64,000 bases of DNA from Kocuria tytonis (GTDB lineage: Bacteria; Actinomycetota; Actinomycetes; Actinomycetales; Micrococcaceae): positions 1 through 64,000 of the forward strand of contig NZ_PNJG02000005.1 in assembly GCF_003226895.2 (NCBI RefSeq). The letters are read 5' to 3'. Position 1 is the stretch's first letter. Every line of letters begins with the position of its first letter. This document shows, piece by piece, positions 22,138 to 31,216 of the stretch. A model generated the notes under the pieces. The model ran no database searches. It saw only the letters and a program-made list of their open reading frames with translations, and was not told where the DNA came from. Both the position numbers and the translations under genes were made by a program.

Positions 22138-23640
22138 TCAGGCCCCGGCGGTGTCGCCGCGGGACCACCGGGGAGCGCGGAAGAACGCGGTGGCCACGGC
22201 CCCCAGGACCAGCACCGCCACGGGGAGCATGAGCGACTGCGTCATCGCCAGCGCGAACCCCGCCTGCAGCTGCTCGGGCAGGGGCTGGGCGGAACCGCCC
22301 GAGGCGGCCCCGGCGGCGTCGGCCCCCGGGGGGAGGGTGGCGGCCAGCCGCGCCTGCATGAGCACGGCCATCATGGCGCTGCCCACCGCGGCGGCCACCT
22401 GGCGCGTGGCGTTGAAGACCCCCGAGCCGGCGCCCACCACGTCCGGGGCGAGGTCCGAGGTGGCGGTCAGGGACACCGGGGACCAGATCAGTGCGCTGCC
22501 CAGCCCGATCACCAGCGTCAGCGCGGCGAGCAGCCCCACGGACGCACCGGGGCGCATGCTCAAGGCGTAGCCGGCCAGCCCCGCGGCCATAACGATCATG
22601 CCCGGCAGGGCGAGGCAGCGCGGTGTGACGCGGGTCAGGGCCCTGCCCACCACCGGCGCCAGGACGGCCGAGAGCAAGGACATGGGGGCGTAGCTCAGCG
22701 CCGCGACGGTCGGATCCAGTCCCCGGACCACCTGCAGGTAGAGCATGGCCGGGATGATCATGGAGTTCACGGTGAGACTCACCGCGGCCATGGCGGTGTT
22801 CGCGAGGGTGAAGTTGCGCTGCCGCAGCAGACCCAGCGGCACCAGCGGCTCCGCGGGGGTGAACGCCTGCCACACAAGGAAGCCGACGAAGACCACGGCG
22901 CCGGCACCGATGACCACGGGAATGGTGACGGGTCCCGCCACGGTGGACCAGTGGAACGCCTGGCCCTCCTGGATCCCGAACACCACGAGGAACAGGCCCA
23001 CACCGGAGAGCACCACCCCCAGCACGTCCAGGGAGTGGCTGCGCACCGGGAGCCTGGGCAGGTGGCGTGCCGCCCGCCACAGCGCGAAGACCCCCACGGG
23101 CACGTTGACCCAGAAGATCCACCGCCACCCCGCGAGGTCCACCAGGATCCCGCCGAGCAGCGGGCCCACGAGGGTGGCCACCCCGGCCGTGGCACCCCAG
23201 ATCCCCAGTGCCGAGCCGCGGGTGCGGGCGGGGAACATCCGGGTGATCACCGTCATGGTCTGCGGGGACATCAGCGCGGCACCCAGGCCCTGGACCACGC
23301 GGGCGGTCACCAGCCCGGTGACGTCCTGGGCGAAACCGCACCACAGGGACGCGGCCGTGAAGACCACCAGGCCCCACAGGTACACCGTGCGGGGGCCGAA
23401 GCGGTCCCCCAGCCGGCCCGTGATCAGCAGCGGCACGGCGTACGCGAGCAGGTAGCCGCTGGTCACCCACAGCACTCCGGAGATGTCCGTGTGCAGACCC
23501 GCGGTGATCGCCGGGATGGCGGTGGACACGATCGTCGCGTCCACGAGGATCATGAAGAAGCCGAGCACCATGGCCCACAGCGCGCGCCACGCCCGCGGAT
23601 CCGTCTCGGTCCGGGCCTCGGGGGCGGTGGACTCGGTCAT
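22138..23640 (-). CDS. DHA2-family MFS drug exporter
   Basis: Product of 500 residues with about 14 hydrophobic helices, the DHA2 (EmrB/QacA-like) layout of proton-coupled multidrug exporters. Motif A GRLGDRFGPRTVYL follows TM2, and VLVDATIVSTAIPAI-like sequence in TM1 (DATIVSTAIPAI) is typical of motif D1. Substrates cannot be predicted. ATG lies 2 nt after the Nudix gene stop, so it is coupled to mutT. No regulator gene is adjacent. Confidence 0.88.
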   Translation of the reverse strand: MTESTAPEARTETDPRAWRALWAMVLGFFMILVDATIVSTAIPAITAGLHTDISGVLWVTSGYLLAYAVPLLITGRLGDRFGPRTVYLWGLVVFTAASLWCGFAQDVTGLVTARVVQGLGAALMSPQTMTVITRMFPARTRGSALGIWGATAGVATLVGPLLGGILVDLAGWRWIFWVNVPVGVFALWRAARHLPRLPVRSHSLDVLGVVLSGVGLFLVVFGIQEGQAFHWSTVAGPVTIPVVIGAGAVVFVGFLVWQAFTPAEPLVPLGLLRQRNFTLANTAMAAVSLTVNSMIIPAMLYLQVVRGLDPTVAALSYAPMSLLSAVLAPVVGRALTRVTPRCLALPGMIVMAAGLAGYALSMRPGASVGLLAALTLVIGLGSALIWSPVSLTATSDLAPDVVGAGSGVFNATRQVAAAVGSAMMAVLMQARLAATLPPGADAAGAASGGSAQPLPEQLQAGFALAMTQSLMLPVAVLVLGAVATAFFRAPRWSRGDTAGA

Positions 23641-23642
23641 GC

Positions 23643-24125
23643 TCACTCCGTTCGCAGCAGCTCCAGCAGCGCGGCCACGATGGGGAGGTCCGCTGGTATC
23701 CACGGTAGCGCCAGAACGGCCCCGGGATCCGCCAGCGGGAGCCACCGCGCGGCGAGGTGGTCGTCGCCCGCACGCACGCGCGCCTCGAGGGCCGGTCCGG
23801 GATCCGTCGACGGCTCGCCCTGGGAGCCCGACGACAGCACCGCGGTGAAGACGCGCATCACGGCGGTTCCGGACAGGGGCCAGCCCTCCGGGTCCGCGGC
23901 CTCCACCTCGTCGAGGAGGGCGAGGTCCACCCCGAGCTCCTCGCGGCACTCGCGCACCAGTGCGTCGCGGGGCGTCTCCCCCGGCTCCTGCTTGCCACCG
24001 GGGAACTCCCACAGTCCCCGCAAAGACTCCGGGTAGGCGCGCTGGGCGGCCAGCACGCGCGTGGGCGCCGAGGCGGAGTCCAGGATCGCCGCGCCCACCA
24101 CGCGGGTGCGGGTCCCGCCGGGCAT
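23643..24125 (-). CDS. Nudix hydrolase, MutT-like (8-oxo-dGTP diphosphatase)
   Basis: Product of 160 residues with a complete Nudix box from Gly44 (GKQEPGE, REC REELG) to about residue 66. The GLWEFPGGKQEPGE context is that of MutT-type enzymes that cleanse 8-oxo-dGTP from the nucleotide pool. Its ATG overlaps the stop of the rRNA methyltransferase gene as TGATG, and the exporter gene follows 2 nt after its stop, giving a tight three-gene unit. Confidence 0.88.
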   Translation of the reverse strand: MPGGTRTRVVGAAILDSASAPTRVLAAQRAYPESLRGLWEFPGGKQEPGETPRDALVRECREELGVDLALLDEVEAADPEGWPLSGTAVMRVFTAVLSSGSQGEPSTDPGPALEARVRAGDDHLAARWLPLADPGAVLALPWIPADLPIVAALLELLRTE

Positions 24126-25090
24126 CAGGCCCCGCCCTGCACTGTGCTGACGACGCCGCCCGGGCCCCGCCGCTGCGCCCGGGCCGAGGCGTACAGGCAC
24201 ACGGCGGCCGCGATTCCCACGTTCAACGACTCGGCGCGCCCGTACAGCGGAACGGCCACGGGCAGATCGGCCAGCTTCCGCTCCTCGGGGGTGAGACCCT
24301 GCGCCTCGTTGCCGAACAGCCACGCGGTGGGTGCTTCGAGCAGCGCGCGCTCGCGCCCGGGCGACGCGGCGTCGTCGGCACCGAGACCGCGCAGCACGGC
24401 GGCGTCGGCGAGGGCGTCCACGGTGGTGTCCGCGTAGCCGTCCGCGGCGAGCAGCTGCAGGGAGCCCTCCCGCGCGGCCGCGGCGAAGGAGGGGAGGTCC
24501 ACGCCCGTGAGCACGGGAAGGTGGAACAGGGAGCCGGCGCTCGAGCGCACGGCCTTGGGGTTGAAGGGATCCACGCTGCCCCGGGTGAACACCACGGCGG
24601 CGGCGCCGGCGGCGTCCGCGGCGCGCACTACGGTGCCCGCGTTGCCGGGATCCTGGACCCGGGCCAGGACGCACACCAGGCGGGCGTCCAAGAGCGCGGC
24701 CTCGGCGGTGACCTCCGGCAGGCGGCACACGGCCAGCATGCCCTGCGGCGTCACCGCGTCCGTCATGGCCCCGAGCACCTCCGGGGTGACCATGCGCAGG
24801 AAGACACCCCGGTGGGATTCGAGGGTCTCGAGATCCGCCGCGATGTCCGGGTGGCGCTCGAGCTCCTCTCGGGTGACGTACACGGCGTCCACCGCGGGGA
24901 GGGACGCGTCACGAACCGACGACCCGGCCACGGCCAGGCGCACCGCCTCCCGGACGTTCTGCGGCCCCTCGGCACGGAACAGACCGCGCTTGGAACGCAT
25001 CGAGCGCCCGGTCAACGCGGCCACGTCCCTGACCCGATCGGCTCGGGGGTTGGACAGCAACCGGTCTTCCAGGCGCTCGACGAACGTCAC
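24125..25090 (-). CDS. SpoU-family 23S rRNA 2'-O-methyltransferase
   Basis: SPOUT-fold SAM methyltransferase of 321 residues. The three SpoU motifs are present: VQDPGNAGTVVRAADAAG, LFGNEAQGL, and VPLYGRAESLNVGIAAAVC, which build the knotted SAM site. The N-terminal ~110 residues form a substrate-binding domain. GTG start 8 nt after rplT, as often seen in actinobacteria (rplT-rlmB-like order). It probably modifies 23S rRNA at a ribose; the exact nucleotide is unknown. Confidence 0.88.
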   Translation of the reverse strand: MTFVERLEDRLLSNPRADRVRDVAALTGRSMRSKRGLFRAEGPQNVREAVRLAVAGSSVRDASLPAVDAVYVTREELERHPDIAADLETLESHRGVFLRMVTPEVLGAMTDAVTPQGMLAVCRLPEVTAEAALLDARLVCVLARVQDPGNAGTVVRAADAAGAAAVVFTRGSVDPFNPKAVRSSAGSLFHLPVLTGVDLPSFAAAAREGSLQLLAADGYADTTVDALADAAVLRGLGADDAASPGRERALLEAPTAWLFGNEAQGLTPEERKLADLPVAVPLYGRAESLNVGIAAAVCLYASARAQRRGPGGVVSTVQGGA

Positions 25091-25098
25091 GGCAGCGC

Positions 25099-25485
25099 TC
25101 AGGCCGCGGCGCGGGGCGCGGAGGTGTCCTCCGGCAGGGCGTCCTTGGCCACCTGGACCAGGGCCGCGAACGCGGTCTCGTCGCTCACGGCCAGCTCGGC
25201 CAGCATGCGACGGTCCACCTCGACCTCAGCGGCCTTCAGGCCCTGGATGAAGCGGTTGTAGGTCAGGCCGTTGGCGCGGGACGCGGCGTTGATGCGCTGG
25301 ATCCACAGGCGACGGAAATCGCCCTTCTTCTTGCGGCGGTCGTTGTAGGAGTAGGTGTACGAGTGGAGCATCTGCTCCTTGGCCTTGCGGTACAGGCGCG
25401 AACGCTGACCGCGGTAACCCGATGCCTTCTCCAGGACTTCCCGACGCTTCTTGTGGGCGTTGACTGCCCGCTTCACACGTGCCAC
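25099..25485 (-). CDS. rplT: 50S ribosomal protein L20
   Basis: Early assembly protein of the large subunit that binds 23S rRNA. The 128-residue protein has the basic L20 N-terminus ([20 protein letters not shown]) and the conserved [17 protein letters not shown] motif. GTG start. Third gene of infC-rpmI-rplT, a universally conserved operon. Confidence 0.97.
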   Translation of the reverse strand: MARVKRAVNAHKKRREVLEKASGYRGQRSRLYRKAKEQMLHSYTYSYNDRRKKKGDFRRLWIQRINAASRANGLTYNRFIQGLKAAEVEVDRRMLAELAVSDETAFAALVQVAKDALPEDTSAPRAAA

Positions 25486-25577
25486 GTGTGTACTCCTAAC
25501 GATTCGGTCCCGGTGCTCACCGGAACATGACTACCCGCCGCTCACGCGGCGAACTTCTGACTGGTCTGCGAGCGGGT

Positions 25578-25775
25578 CTACTTGCCCAGCATCCGCTTGA
25601 TGGCCTTGGCCTCGCCCGGGGTGGCGACGATCTGGTCGCTCGCGAGACGGCGGGTCAGGCGGGAGGACTTGTGCTCCAGGTAGTGGCGGCGGTTGGCCTG
25701 CTGGCGCTTGACCTTGCCCGAGCCGGTGAGCTTGAAGCGCTTCTTGGCTCCGCTGTGGGTCTTCATCTTCGGCAT
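25578..25775 (-). CDS. rpmI: 50S ribosomal protein L35
   Basis: Small basic ribosomal protein of 65 residues with the family N-terminus [23 protein letters not shown] at 25775 is preceded by GAAGGAG; an in-frame ATG 21 nt upstream overlaps that site and is rejected. Located between infC and rplT. Confidence 0.97.
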   Translation of the reverse strand: MPKMKTHSGAKKRFKLTGSGKVKRQQANRRHYLEHKSSRLTRRLASDQIVATPGEAKAIKRMLGK

Positions 25776-25893
25776 GGTGGCCGTCTCCTTCTCCATCGAC
25801 CGGTGTGGGGCACACCGGTGGGTCGCGGCTCGGGGCCGCGACCACGCTGGTGCCGGGCGATCGCACGCCCGACGCTGTCAATTCCTGGTGCCG

Positions 25894-26904
25894 CTACTTC
25901 TTGGCCGGGCCGGGCTTGCCGGCCCCGGGCCTGGGAGCACCCGGCTTGGGCGCAGCGGGCTTCGCGGCGGCGCTCGGCTTCGCGGGTGCGCCTGCCGGCT
26001 TGGCCGCCGCGGGCTTCGGGGCGGTCTCGGTCACCGCGGGTTCCGCGGCAGCCGCCTTGGTGTCCGACGACTCCACCGCGGCCTCATCGGTGCCCTCGGC
26101 CACGGCCGGTTCCTGCGCGGCGGGAGCGGTCTCCTCGACCGTGGTCTCCGCGGGCTCGCTGGCCGGGGCCACCGTGGCCGTGACCTCGTCCTCGGCCGTC
26201 AGCGGCGTGCTTTCGGCGGGAGCCTCCGGCTCGGGGGGCGCCGACGCCGCCTGGCGCAGTTCCGCCGGGAACGCGTCCCCGATGGACTGGGTCACGGACT
26301 CGGCGGACGAGGTGTCCACGCGCTGCTTGCGCTGGTTCTCGGCCTGCGACTTCTCGCGCTGCTGCTGCTTGCGCGCCTCGGCGCGGGCCTCGGCCTTGTT
26401 CTTGAGCGGGCCGATGACCATGACCATGTTGCGTCCGTCCACGCGGGGGTTGGTCTCCACCGCGCCGACCTCGCCGACGTCGGCCGCGAGCCGCTGCAGC
26501 AGCCGCACGCCCATCTCGGGGCGCTGCTGCTCACGGCCGCGGAACTGGATCATGGCCTTGACCTTGTCGCCGGCCGAGAGGAAGCGCTTGGCGTGGCCCA
26601 CCTTGGTCTCGTAGTCGTGCGTGTCGATCTTGAGACGGAAACGCACTTCCTTGAGCACCGTGTTGGCCTGGTTCTTGCGGGACTCACGGGCCTTGACCGC
26701 GGCCTCGTACTTGTACTTGCCGAAGTCCATGAGCTTGGCCACGGGCGGCTTGGCGTTCGGTGCGACCTCGACCAGATCGAGATCCGATTCACGGGCCAGC
26801 CGCAGCGCGTCCTGAACGCGCACGATGCCGACCTGCTCGCCGCCAGGTCCGACGAGACGGACTTCCGGGACACGGATTCTGTCATTGATACGTGGATCGC
26901 TAAT
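25894..26904 (-). CDS. infC: Translation initiation factor IF-3 with long Ala/Pro tail, ATT start
   Basis: IF-3 prevents subunit joining and checks the initiator codon. The N domain begins at the rare start codon ATT (26902-26904), giving [17 protein letters not shown], with AGGAG 6 nt upstream. Starting at the first in-frame GTG/ATG (26823) would cut off 27 conserved residues. The N and C domains end near residue 170 ([19 protein letters not shown]). About 165 further residues are low-complexity Ala, Pro, Glu and Lys, closing with a [16 protein letters not shown] tail. This doubles the length of E. coli IF-3; shorter tails are known in other actinobacteria. First gene of infC-rpmI-rplT, behind a leader with an intrinsic terminator. 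Confidence 0.95.
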   Translation of the reverse strand: MSDPRINDRIRVPEVRLVGPGGEQVGIVRVQDALRLARESDLDLVEVAPNAKPPVAKLMDFGKYKYEAAVKARESRKNQANTVLKEVRFRLKIDTHDYETKVGHAKRFLSAGDKVKAMIQFRGREQQRPEMGVRLLQRLAADVGEVGAVETNPRVDGRNMVMVIGPLKNKAEARAEARKQQQREKSQAENQRKQRVDTSSAESVTQSIGDAFPAELRQAASAPPEPEAPAESTPLTAEDEVTATVAPASEPAETTVEETAPAAQEPAVAEGTDEAAVESSDTKAAAAEPAVTETAPKPAAAKPAGAPAKPSAAAKPAAPKPGAPRPGAGKPGPAKK

Positions 26905-27149
26905 GCCAAGCTCCTAGGTTCGTGGGTTTTCCCGCTGCCGGGTCCATGACCGCAACAAAAAACCTCCGCTGCGGCACGCGCGAGCGGAGGTGGGAACCAC
27001 ACTGGGACCGATGACTCGGGGCCGCGGACGAACCGCGGCGCGACCGTTCGGTCTCTGACCCGAGCACCTGGGTGTCCCGCAGAAGCTGCTGGCGGAACGG
27101 GCGGTGACGGGTGGGAGTCTCCTCCGCTTGCACACTGTTTCCCATGGTA
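26905..27149 (-). promoter_or_regulatory. infC operon leader with attenuator and putative antiterminator
   Basis: On the minus strand a -10-like TACCAT (27144-27149) starts a leader of about 230 nt. It contains a textbook intrinsic terminator: ACCTCCGCT (26983-26991) and AGCGGAGGT (26962-26970) form a 9-bp stem with a 12-nt loop, followed by a U-run (26957-26961), about 50 nt before the infC start. A second AGCGGAGG near the 5' end (27121-27128) could pair with the terminator's first arm and prevent the terminator. This fits transcription attenuation of infC-rpmI-rplT. Confidence 0.6.
26957..26991 (-). terminator. Intrinsic terminator (attenuator) upstream of infC
   Basis: Perfect 9-bp GC-rich stem with 12-nt loop and five to six U residues on the minus strand. 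It is the only hairpin in this window with a proper U-tract, and it lies in the leader of a gene on the same strand, not after a gene. No coding gene on the minus strand ends upstream of it, so its job must be attenuation. Confidence 0.75.
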
Positions 27150-27222
27150 GCGCATGACGGCCCCGTCCTGCCAGTGCACGGGCCGGCACCGGCGCCCGCA
27201 CCCGCTGTTCTACAGTGGGAGC

Positions 27223-27669
27223 ATGTCCGAGCAGCCGCGCCCAGAGCGCTTCGAATTCGCCGCCACCACGTCCGAGGGACGTGCAGACACCCCCCATGCC
27301 GCGGCCGGGGAGTCCCCCGACGACGCCCTGGACGGCGTCACCGCGCAGATGCGGGACATCGCCGAGGTGCCTGCCGTGGAGGTCATCACCACGGCAGCGG
27401 TGCACCTCATGAGTGCCGCGGCCGTGAAGTGCGGGCTGGCCGCCGAGGAGAACGCCGAGGATTTGAAGGACCTGGACGAGGCCCGCAAGCTCATCATCGC
27501 CCTGGCCGGCTTCGTCACGGCCGCCGCCCCCGAGATCGGCTCCCAGCACGCCGGGCCCCTGCGCGACGGTCTCAAGTCGCTGCAGCTGGCCTTCCGCGAG
27601 GCCTCACCCTTCCCCGACGCCCCGGGTGCCGGCCCCGGTGAGAAGTTCACCGGACCGGTCTACGGCTGA
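27223..27669 (+). CDS. DUF1844 family protein
   Basis: Product of 148 residues; residues 38-120 (VPAVEVITTAAVHLMSAAAVKCGL, DLDEARKLIIALAGFV) match the helical DUF1844 domain, common and uncharacterised in actinobacteria and other phyla. A charged, disordered N-terminus and Pro/Gly-rich C-terminus flank it. It diverges from infC, a conserved neighbourhood. TACAGT (27211-27216) ends exactly 6 nt before the ATG, so the transcript may be leaderless, although GGGAG in that gap could also act as a weak ribosome-binding site. Confidence 0.85.
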   Translation: MSEQPRPERFEFAATTSEGRADTPHAAAGESPDDALDGVTAQMRDIAEVPAVEVITTAAVHLMSAAAVKCGLAAEENAEDLKDLDEARKLIIALAGFVTAAAPEIGSQHAGPLRDGLKSLQLAFREASPFPDAPGAGPGEKFTGPVYG

Positions 27670-27688
27670 CCGCCACCCCTGCCCGACG

Positions 27689-27721
27689 AGCGGCCCCCGG
27701 CCATCGTGGTCGGGGGCCGCT
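27689..27721. terminator. Bidirectional hairpin terminator
   Basis: AGCGGCCCCCG (27689-27699) pairs with CGGGGGCCGCT (27711-27721), and the GCCA/TGGT inside extends the stem. It lies between the convergent DUF1844 and SseB-like genes and probably serves both strands, without a U-tract. Confidence 0.6.
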
Positions 27722-27755
27722 TCCGTGCGGGGGGGAGCTGTGCGGGTTCGACGCC

Positions 27756-28613
27756 TCAGGTGGTCAGGCGCAGCTGCACCGAGTCCACGCTCTGCGCCAC
27801 GACCTCCTGCGCGCCCAGCGCCTTCTGGAACCTCTCCACTGTGGTGTGCACCTGCGCCTCGGTGAGCGCCCGGTCCAGCTGCAGGGAGACCGTGAGCTCC
27901 GGCCCCTCTCCCCCGCCGTGGAGCCGGGTCCCGTCCCCCCGGAGCGAGTCGACGCCACGGCCGGGGCCGGCGAGCGCGGAGACGATGCCGGGGATGCGCA
28001 GCGCCGCGCGCGTCACGGCGTCGTCCACCGTGAAGTCCCGGTACGACGGCGTCCACGCGCGGTCCTGCGCCACGGCCCACAGCGCGGGGCGGCGCACCAC
28101 GAAGGCCGGGTCCGAGCCGGGATCCACCACGAGCAGGGAGGACCCGTCCTGGACCGCCGACAGCGCGGCTCGACGGATGTCCGCGGCCACGGGACGCGCC
28201 TGCCCGTTCCACGTGCTCAGTGCCTCGGTGGAGGTGAACACGGGCAGCGCCTGGCGGCCGTCGGAGGCGCGCAGGCTCACGAGCGCCATGTCCGCCTCCT
28301 TGTCGGAGACCAGGCCGTCCGCGGTGACGTGGGACTTCGAGACCTGCGCGACGACGGGCACGAACACCCGGATCCCCGCCAGTGCGGCCACCACCTGCTG
28401 CTCCCCGGTCTCACCGGCGCGCCACCGACCGAGGGCCGCCGCGACGGCGGGGTCCGCGGTACCGGGATCGTCGGGGAACTGGTGGGTGTGGCTCGTGCCT
28501 TCGCCCAGGTTGCGCCCCTCCCAGGCCTGACCGCCGGTGTCCGTGGCACCCCCGGCCGAGCGCAGCTGGGCGGCGATGTGCGGCGGGAGGGGGCGGGCGG
28601 CGTCGTCAGGCAC
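27756..28613 (-). CDS. SseB-like protein
   Basis: Product of 285 residues. The stretch [22 protein letters not shown] followed by [23 protein letters not shown] and [20 protein letters not shown] matches the SseB N-terminal domain. SseB is a poorly understood protein named for serine sensitivity in E. coli. The GTG start lies inside priA, overlapping its end by 8 nt. In actinobacteria SseB-like genes often sit between priA and infC. The molecular role is unknown. Confidence 0.75.
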   Translation of the reverse strand: MPDDAARPLPPHIAAQLRSAGGATDTGGQAWEGRNLGEGTSHTHQFPDDPGTADPAVAAALGRWRAGETGEQQVVAALAGIRVFVPVVAQVSKSHVTADGLVSDKEADMALVSLRASDGRQALPVFTSTEALSTWNGQARPVAADIRRAALSAVQDGSSLLVVDPGSDPAFVVRRPALWAVAQDRAWTPSYRDFTVDDAVTRAALRIPGIVSALAGPGRGVDSLRGDGTRLHGGGEGPELTVSLQLDRALTEAQVHTTVERFQKALGAQEVVAQSVDSVQLRLTT

Positions 28614-29355
28614 CGGGGCGACCGGCGACGTCGAGGGCCTCGGCGAGCGTGAACCTGCCGGCGTAGAGCGCCTTGCCCACGATGGCGCCCTCCACACCCG
28701 CGGGTACGAGCGCGCGCAGCGCCGCGATGTCCTCGAGGGACGAGATGCCGCCCGAGGCGACCACGGGCTTGTCGGTGCGTCGCGCCACCTCCGCGAGCAG
28801 CTCCGTGTTCGGCCCCCGCAGCGTGCCGTCCTTGGTGACGTCCGTGACCACGTAGCGGGCGCAGCCGTCCGCCTCGAGGCGGTCCAGGACCTCCCAGAGG
28901 TCGCCACCCTCCTCGGTCCAGCCGCGTGCCGCGAGCGTGGTGCCGCGGACGTCCAGGCCCACGGCGATCCGGTCACCGTGCTCGGCGATCACACGGTGGG
29001 TCCACTCGGGGTTCTCCAGGGCCGCGGTGCCGAGGTTGATGCGTGCGGGATCCAGCGAGAGGACCCGCTCGAGCGACTCGTCGTCGCGGATGCCACCGGA
29101 CATCTCGATCCTCAGGTCCAGGTTCCGGGCCACCCGGCGCAACACCTCGATGTTGTCCCCGCGGCCGAAGGCGGCGTCCAGGTCCACGAGGTGCAGCCAC
29201 TCCGCGCCCGCGTCCTGCCACGCGCGGGCCGCGTCCAGGGGATCTCCGTACCCGGTCTCGGAGCCGGCCTCGCCCTGCACCAGGCGCACGGCCTGGCCAC
29301 CCTGGACGTCCACGGCGGGCAGCAGCTCCAGCCGCTGGTCGGTGGTCTCGCTCAT
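28606..29355 (-). CDS. priA: Bifunctional phosphoribosyl isomerase (HisA/TrpF activity)
   Basis: TIM-barrel isomerase. In actinobacteria lacking trpF, PriA works on both ProFAR (histidine pathway) and PRA (tryptophan pathway). The 249-residue product has catalytic Asp16 ([13 protein letters not shown]) and Asp176 ([14 protein letters not shown]), and phosphate loops MSGGIR and ASGGIS. ATG at 29355 is preceded by AGGAGA. PriA rather than HisA is inferred from phylogeny-typical sequence; no trpF is in the window. Confidence 0.92.
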   Translation of the reverse strand: MSETTDQRLELLPAVDVQGGQAVRLVQGEAGSETGYGDPLDAARAWQDAGAEWLHLVDLDAAFGRGDNIEVLRRVARNLDLRIEMSGGIRDDESLERVLSLDPARINLGTAALENPEWTHRVIAEHGDRIAVGLDVRGTTLAARGWTEEGGDLWEVLDRLEADGCARYVVTDVTKDGTLRGPNTELLAEVARRTDKPVVASGGISSLEDIAALRALVPAGVEGAIVGKALYAGRFTLAEALDVAGRPGA

Positions 29356-29546
29356 GTCTCTCCTCACGTGGGCGCCCGGGGGCGCATGTTGTGGTGACGG
29401 CCCGGACTCCGGGAGCCCACCGTCGGTTCGATGCCGCGCTCAGTCGCGGCTGGGCGCCGGGCCCGTGCCCTGCACGGCCCCGGAGCCCGCGGGACCCGCG
29501 GCGGCGCCCGGGGCTCCGGCGCACCCCGGCAGGGCGCCGGGCCCGG

Positions 29547-29708
29547 TCACAGGCTCACGAACCACGAGTACGCGCCGTAGCCGATCAGCGCGGCCGCGAC
29601 GGCGGCCAGCAGGACCACCGACCACAGGGGTTTGCGCTGCTGGGCGAACGAGATGGCGCCGCCCACGAAGAACGCGCCCAGGACGAGCACGAGCACCGAT
29701 GCGGTCAT
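29547..29708 (-). CDS. Small two-helix membrane protein
   Basis: Product of only 53 residues, nearly all hydrophobic: TM helix 1 ([18 protein letters not shown], about residues 5-22), a short QQRKPLW turn, and TM helix 2 ([22 protein letters not shown], 30-51). The ATG overlaps the hisH stop as ATGA, strongly suggesting that it is translated. Similar short ORFs between hisH and priA seem present in related genomes, but I cannot confirm this. Function unknown. Confidence 0.65.
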   Translation of the reverse strand: MTASVLVLVLGAFFVGGAISFAQQRKPLWSVVLLAAVAAALIGYGAYSWFVSL

Positions 29709-30421
29709 GCCGGGGCCTCCGTTGCGCGGGTGGACACCCGGTCGTCCATGCGACCGGTGCGGGGCAGCGTGGAAAGCCAGTTGCGCAGCAGTGCGATGCC
29801 TGCGTGCGAGGACTTCTCCGGATGGAACTGGGTGGCGCTCAGCGCGCCGTTCTCCACGGCGGCCACGAACGGGGTCCCGTGCTCGGACCACGTCACCGCC
29901 GGCGGGCGCATCCGCTCGATGCTCTGGTCGAACTCCCAGTCCTGCACACCGTAGGAGTGCACGAAGTAGAACCGCTCCGTCTCGAGGCCCCGGAACAGCA
30001 CGGAGTCCTGCGGCGGGCGCACCGTGTTCCACCCCATGTGCGGGATCACGGGGGCCGCCAGCCGCTCCACCGTGCCCGGCCACTGCCCGAGACCCTCGGT
30101 CTGCCGGCCGTGCTCCACGCCGCGGTCGAACATCACCTGCAGGCCCACGCAGATGCCCAGCACGGGACGGCCGCCGCTGAGCCTGCGGTCGATGAGCCGC
30201 GGGGCGTCCACCGAGCGCAGTCCCGCCATCACGGCCTCGAAGGCGCCCACGCCCGGAACCACGAGCCCGTCCGCGTCCAGCACGTCGCGGGGGTCCGCAC
30301 TCAGGCGCACCCGGGCTCCGGCCGCTTCGAGCGCCCGCACCGCCGAGCGCACGTTGCCGGCGCCGTAGTCCAGCACCACCACGCTCGGGGCGTCCGACGA
30401 CGCGGTCGTCCCCGCGCTCAC
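29705..30421 (-). CDS. hisH: Imidazole glycerol phosphate synthase, glutamine amidotransferase subunit
   Basis: Supplies ammonia from glutamine to HisF. The 238-residue class I amidotransferase has nucleophile Cys91 ([11 protein letters not shown]) and the His200/Glu202 pair (QFHPEKS). The GTG start overlaps the hisB stop as GTGA. The partner hisF is not in the window. Confidence 0.94.
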   Translation of the reverse strand: MSAGTTASSDAPSVVVLDYGAGNVRSAVRALEAAGARVRLSADPRDVLDADGLVVPGVGAFEAVMAGLRSVDAPRLIDRRLSGGRPVLGICVGLQVMFDRGVEHGRQTEGLGQWPGTVERLAAPVIPHMGWNTVRPPQDSVLFRGLETERFYFVHSYGVQDWEFDQSIERMRPPAVTWSEHGTPFVAAVENGALSATQFHPEKSSHAGIALLRNWLSTLPRTGRMDDRVSTRATEAPA

Positions 30422-31035
30422 AGCGCGCCCTTGGTGGACGGGATGGCACCGGCCATCCGGGGGTCGTGCTCCACGGCCTCGCGCAGTGCGCGCGCCAGCG
30501 CCTTGAACTGGGCCTCGACGATGTGGTGCGGATCGCGGCCCCGGACCACGTCGACGTGCAGGCACAGCTGCGCGTGGTGGGCGAGCGACTCGAGCACGTG
30601 GCGGGTCATCGAGCCCGTGAAGTGTCCGCCGATCAGGTGGTACTGCTGCCCCTCCGGCTCACCCGTGTGCACGGTGTACGGCCGCCCGGAGACGTCCACC
30701 ACGGCAGAGGCCAGTGCCTCGTCCAGCGGCACGGTGGCCTGCCCGAAGCGCCGGATGCCGCGCTTGTCGCCGAGCGCCTCGCGCAAGGCCTCACCCAGCA
30801 CGATGGCGGTGTCCTCGACCGTGTGGTGCACGTCGACGTCCGTGTCGCCACTGGCCGTGATCTCCATGTCGATCAGGGAGTGCTTGGACAGCGCCGTGAG
30901 CATGTGGTCGTAGAACGGGACCGTGGTGTGGATCGTGGACGCGCCCGTGCCGTCCAGGTCCAGGCTGACCCGCACGGTGGATTCGCTGGTCGCACGCTCC
31001 ACCGTGGCGGTGCGGTGCTTCTCGTTCGAGCTCAT
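30418..31035 (-). CDS. hisB: Imidazoleglycerol-phosphate dehydratase
   Basis: Mn-dependent dehydration of imidazole glycerol phosphate to imidazole acetol phosphate. The 205-residue monofunctional enzyme has both metal-binding repeats, [10 protein letters not shown] and DPHHIVEA, and FYDHML near the N-terminus. It overlaps hisH by 4 nt. The 181-nt gap to hisC contains a good TAGAAT -10, so it may also have its own promoter. Confidence 0.95.
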   Translation of the reverse strand: MSSNEKHRTATVERATSESTVRVSLDLDGTGASTIHTTVPFYDHMLTALSKHSLIDMEITASGDTDVDVHHTVEDTAIVLGEALREALGDKRGIRRFGQATVPLDEALASAVVDVSGRPYTVHTGEPEGQQYHLIGGHFTGSMTRHVLESLAHHAQLCLHVDVVRGRDPHHIVEAQFKALARALREAVEHDPRMAGAIPSTKGAL

Positions 31036-31090
31036 GTCTGGCAGTGACTCCTCGTGGACCTCGCACCTCGAAGACTCGGGGGGCGACTAC

Positions 31091-31096
31091 ATTCTA
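31091..31096 (-). promoter_or_regulatory. Possible hisB promoter -10
   Basis: TAGAAT on the minus strand, 55 nt upstream of hisB, inside the hisC-hisB gap. The -35 region is GC-rich and unconvincing. Nothing else is evident in that gap. Confidence 0.35.
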
Positions 31097-31216
31097 GGCG
31101 GCATGCGGACCGTGGTGGGTGGGCGGGCGCCGGTGCCCGGGATTCCAGCACGGGACCCGGGGCCTCCCCGCGGCGCACCGGCAGGCGCGTGCGAGCGGCG
31201 CGGCGTCCCGTGGTTC

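Noticed and set aside
24126-24728. Longer start for the Nudix gene
   Set aside because: The extension is antisense-like sequence within the methyltransferase gene; the Nudix fold begins at the ATG at 24125.
26900-27145. 81-codon ORF in the infC leader as a protein gene
   Set aside because: Composition is Arg/Ser-rich, no domain, and it overlaps the terminator and the infC start. Kept only as a possible leader ORF in the attenuator finding.
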